From the NCBI GenBank assembly GCA_009908845.1, contig JAAAOQ010000256.1, forward strand, positions 1 to 35,008: a stretch of DNA of 35,008 nucleotides, given 5' to 3'. This DNA is from Gammaproteobacteria bacterium (GTDB lineage: Bacteria > Pseudomonadota > Gammaproteobacteria > Chromatiales > Chromatiaceae). The notes under the pieces were generated by a model that had not been told where the DNA came from, made no database searches, and saw only the letters and a program-made list of their open reading frames with translations. Position 1 is the first letter of the stretch. Each line of letters starts with the position of its first letter. The position numbers and the translations under genes are program-made. Of this stretch, positions 33,546 to 35,008 are shown piece by piece.

Positions 33546-33962
33546 ATGGCCGAAATGATCCCGATGGAGCGCGCCTCGTCGGAAGAGCGCCGGTTGCTGA
33601 AGCTCTTCCGCGCACTGGAGCCGCGGGATCGGACGACGCTGCTCGCCTTCGCGCAATTCCTGACGGCTGGCGGCGCAGAGAGCGACAAGCGACCGTCGAA
33701 CCAGAAGGACGAGACTGATGCGCTGGCGCAGCAGCCTCGTCCCGAGCCGCGGCCTCAGGACGAAAGCGTTGTCGCTGCGATCAAACGGCTGCGGCGCGTC
33801 TACCCAATGCTCGACCCGGGGGAGATGCTGCACGAGACCTCGTCGCTGATGGCAGCGCACGTGCTGCAGGGACGCGATGCGGGGGCGGTGATCGATGAGC
33901 TGGAGTGCCTGTTCAGCGCCCACTACGAGGCCCTATCCAAATCAGACGCCCAAGAGCCGTGA
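33546..33962 (+). CDS. Conserved-looking protein of unknown function
   Basis: 138 residues, soluble, no signal peptide. It starts with a helical charged segment (SSEERRLLKLFRALEPRDRTTLLAFAQFL), has a Pro/Gln/Glu-rich disordered linker (about 48-75) and a second helical part (ESVVAAIKRLRRVYPMLDPGEMLHETSSLM). I do not recognise the family. It is read in the same direction as the LysR and PerM-type genes. The stop overlaps an ATG in TGATG, so translation coupling with a 31-residue frame is possible. Confidence 0.75.
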   Translation: MAEMIPMERASSEERRLLKLFRALEPRDRTTLLAFAQFLTAGGAESDKRPSNQKDETDALAQQPRPEPRPQDESVVAAIKRLRRVYPMLDPGEMLHETSSLMAAHVLQGRDAGAVIDELECLFSAHYEALSKSDAQEP

Positions 33963-34057
33963 TGCATGATGCCTTACGATCGGACCTGCGCTGGCGCCTC
34001 GACTCTCCCTATCCGCGGCTGATCTATCTCGACCGAAGCAATCGATGCAGGCCCTGA
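33962..34057 (+). CDS. Possible 31-residue small ORF coupled between two genes
   Basis: Starts in the TGATG overlap with the upstream stop and ends 13 bases into the PerM-type gene. The product has three Tyr/Trp-type aromatic residues (RWRLDSPYPRLIYLD). It could be a leader that couples translation rather than a functional peptide. Not certain to be real. Confidence 0.3.
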   Translation: MHDALRSDLRWRLDSPYPRLIYLDRSNRCRP

Positions 34058-35008
34058 ACCGCTGGCTTCAACGCTACTTCTCCGACCCGCAGATCGTCTT
34101 CCTGGTCTCGGCGCTGCTGATCCTGTTCGCGGTGCTGTTGTTCCTGGGTCGGATGCTGACCCCGGTGCTGGCGAGCATCGTGATCGCCTATCTATTGGAG
34201 GGTGTGGTCGGCATGCTGATCCGCCACGGCTGGCCGCGCTGGCTCTCGGTGTTGGTGGTGTTCGTGCTGTTCATGCTGTTCGTCCTGTCGATGCTGTTCG
34301 GCGTCCTGCCGGCGGTCTCGCGCCAGATCAGTGATCTGGTGCAGCAGCTGCCGGGCATGCTCGCGCATGGCCAGCAGTTGTTGATGCAGCTGCCGGAGCG
34401 CTACCCGGACCTGCTGACCGAGGCTCAGATCGCCGAGCTGATCGACAGCCTGCGCCGCGAGCTCGCCGGGCTGGGCCAGCAGCTGCTCTCGCAATCGGTT
34501 TCGTCGGTGGTCAGCGTGATCACGCTGCTCATCTACCTGATCCTGATGCCGCTGCTGGTGTTTTTCTTCCTCAAGGACAAGGACCTGATCCTGAGCTGGT
34601 TTCGCCGTTGGCTGCCGCGCCATCGCGCCATCGCCGGCAATGTCTGGCACAAGGTTGACCAGCAGTTTTCCAACTATGTTCGGGGCAAGGTCTGGGAGAT
34701 CCTGATCGTCTGGGCGGTGAGCTTCGCGACCTTTAGCCTGTTCGGGCTCAACTACGCGATGCTGCTTTCGGTGCTGGTCGGCCTGTCCGTGATCATCCCG
34801 TACATCGGCGCCTTGGTGGTGACCGTGCCGGTGATGCTAATCGCCTGGTTCCAGTGGGGTTGGGGGCCGGAGTTCGTCTGGCTGACGGTGGCCTACTTTG
34901 TGATCCAAGCCCTCGATGGCAATGTCCTGGTGCCCTTGTTGTTCTCGGAGGTCGTGGATCTGCATCCGGTCGCGATCATCGTCGCGATTCTGGTGTTCGG
35001 CGGCATTT
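34045..35008 (+). CDS. AI-2E/PerM family transporter, 3' truncated by the window
   Basis: At least 321 residues, with no stop before the window end. Multi-pass protein: helices at about 18-37, 40-57 and 66-92, a helical cytoplasmic stretch (residues about 95-150, rich in Gln/Leu), then a helix pair (SVVSVITLLIYLILMPLLVFFFLKD), the conserved YVRGK motif, and further helices including LSVIIPYIGALVVTVPVML. This is the family of E. coli PerM/TqsA, exporters or antiporters of uncertain substrate. ATG 34045 has a weak ribosome binding site; an upstream stop at 33967 in the same frame rules out a longer start apart from CTG. It may be coupled to the small frame before it. Confidence 0.9.
   Translation, partial: MQALNRWLQRYFSDPQIVFLVSALLILFAVLLFLGRMLTPVLASIVIAYLLEGVVGMLIRHGWPRWLSVLVVFVLFMLFVLSMLFGVLPAVSRQISDLVQQLPGMLAHGQQLLMQLPERYPDLLTEAQIAELIDSLRRELAGLGQQLLSQSVSSVVSVITLLIYLILMPLLVFFFLKDKDLILSWFRRWLPRHRAIAGNVWHKVDQQFSNYVRGKVWEILIVWAVSFATFSLFGLNYAMLLSVLVGLSVIIPYIGALVVTVPVMLIAWFQWGWGPEFVWLTVAYFVIQALDGNVLVPLLFSEVVDLHPVAIIVAILVFGGI

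Overview
The window looks like chromosomal DNA of a gammaproteobacterium, most likely a purple sulfur bacterium of the Chromatiaceae or a close relative. It is GC-rich and gene-dense. It carries a Tat-exported high-potential iron-sulfur protein (HiPIP) and the cytoplasmic sulfur-relay trio rhodanese-TusA-DsrE2 next to siroheme synthase CysG. It also keeps gammaproteobacterial gene orders: rlmE-ftsH-folP-glmM, ratA-rnfH and divergent bamE/fur. The genus cannot be fixed from the sequence alone. No tRNA, rRNA, CRISPR array, transposase or phage gene was found.

Layout. 1-1339: 3' part of an RlmD-type 23S rRNA uracil methyltransferase, then a CYTH triphosphatase-like gene. 1340-3908: a gene-free stretch with a dispersed repeat, a peptide-type ABC substrate-binding lipoprotein and an NlpC/P60 lipoprotein. 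3909-5789: HiPIP between long non-coding stretches, then an unknown multi-pass membrane protein. 5842-10975: rlmE, ftsH, folP, glmM. 11186-13272: a sodium:neurotransmitter-type symporter, ratA, rnfH. 13468-15087: bamE (minus strand) back to back with fur, and an L,D-transpeptidase overlapping fur. 15098-17992: two Dpp/Opp-type permeases and nagZ. 18333-20606: hypoxanthine phosphoribosyltransferase, an HHE/hemerythrin-like protein and methylthioinosine phosphorylase. 20679-24042: an Ala-rich membrane-anchored unknown, an ABC-2 exporter pair and a DUF2892 protein. 24377-26449: a DegS/DegQ-like protease, a degenerate FmdB-type protein and a TlpA-like thioredoxin. 26443-30909: an exported rhodanese, a family-3 binding protein, CysG, rhodanese, TusA and DsrE2. 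31084-35008: a FadL-type porin, a LysR regulator, an unknown and a truncated PerM/AI-2E transporter.

How the genes fit together. Siroheme synthase, rhodanese, TusA and DsrE2 form a sulfur-handling block: persulfide sulfur is passed between cytoplasmic carriers, and CysG makes the cofactor of sulfite reductases such as DsrAB. Next to it lie an exported rhodanese and a membrane-tethered CPVC thioredoxin whose start codons overlap head to head, suggesting a periplasmic thiol or sulfur step. Cell-wall genes occur at two places, each beside an incomplete peptide ABC transporter: binding protein plus NlpC/P60 peptidase at 1.8-3.9 kb, and both permeases plus L,D-transpeptidase and NagZ at 14.5-18 kb. 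A split murein-peptide uptake system is a testable reading. HGPRT and methylthioinosine phosphorylase together could salvage methylthioadenosine through hypoxanthine.

Most genes belong to known families. The most unusual items are two dispersed intergenic repeat families, a folP gene whose conserved N-terminus lies upstream of any ATG, GTG or TTG, an FmdB-like protein that has lost a zinc ligand but gained a Cys-rich tail, and several proteins of unknown function. I did not find convincing evidence of a wholly new system; the best leads are the sulfur/FadL neighbourhood and the murein-peptide split.
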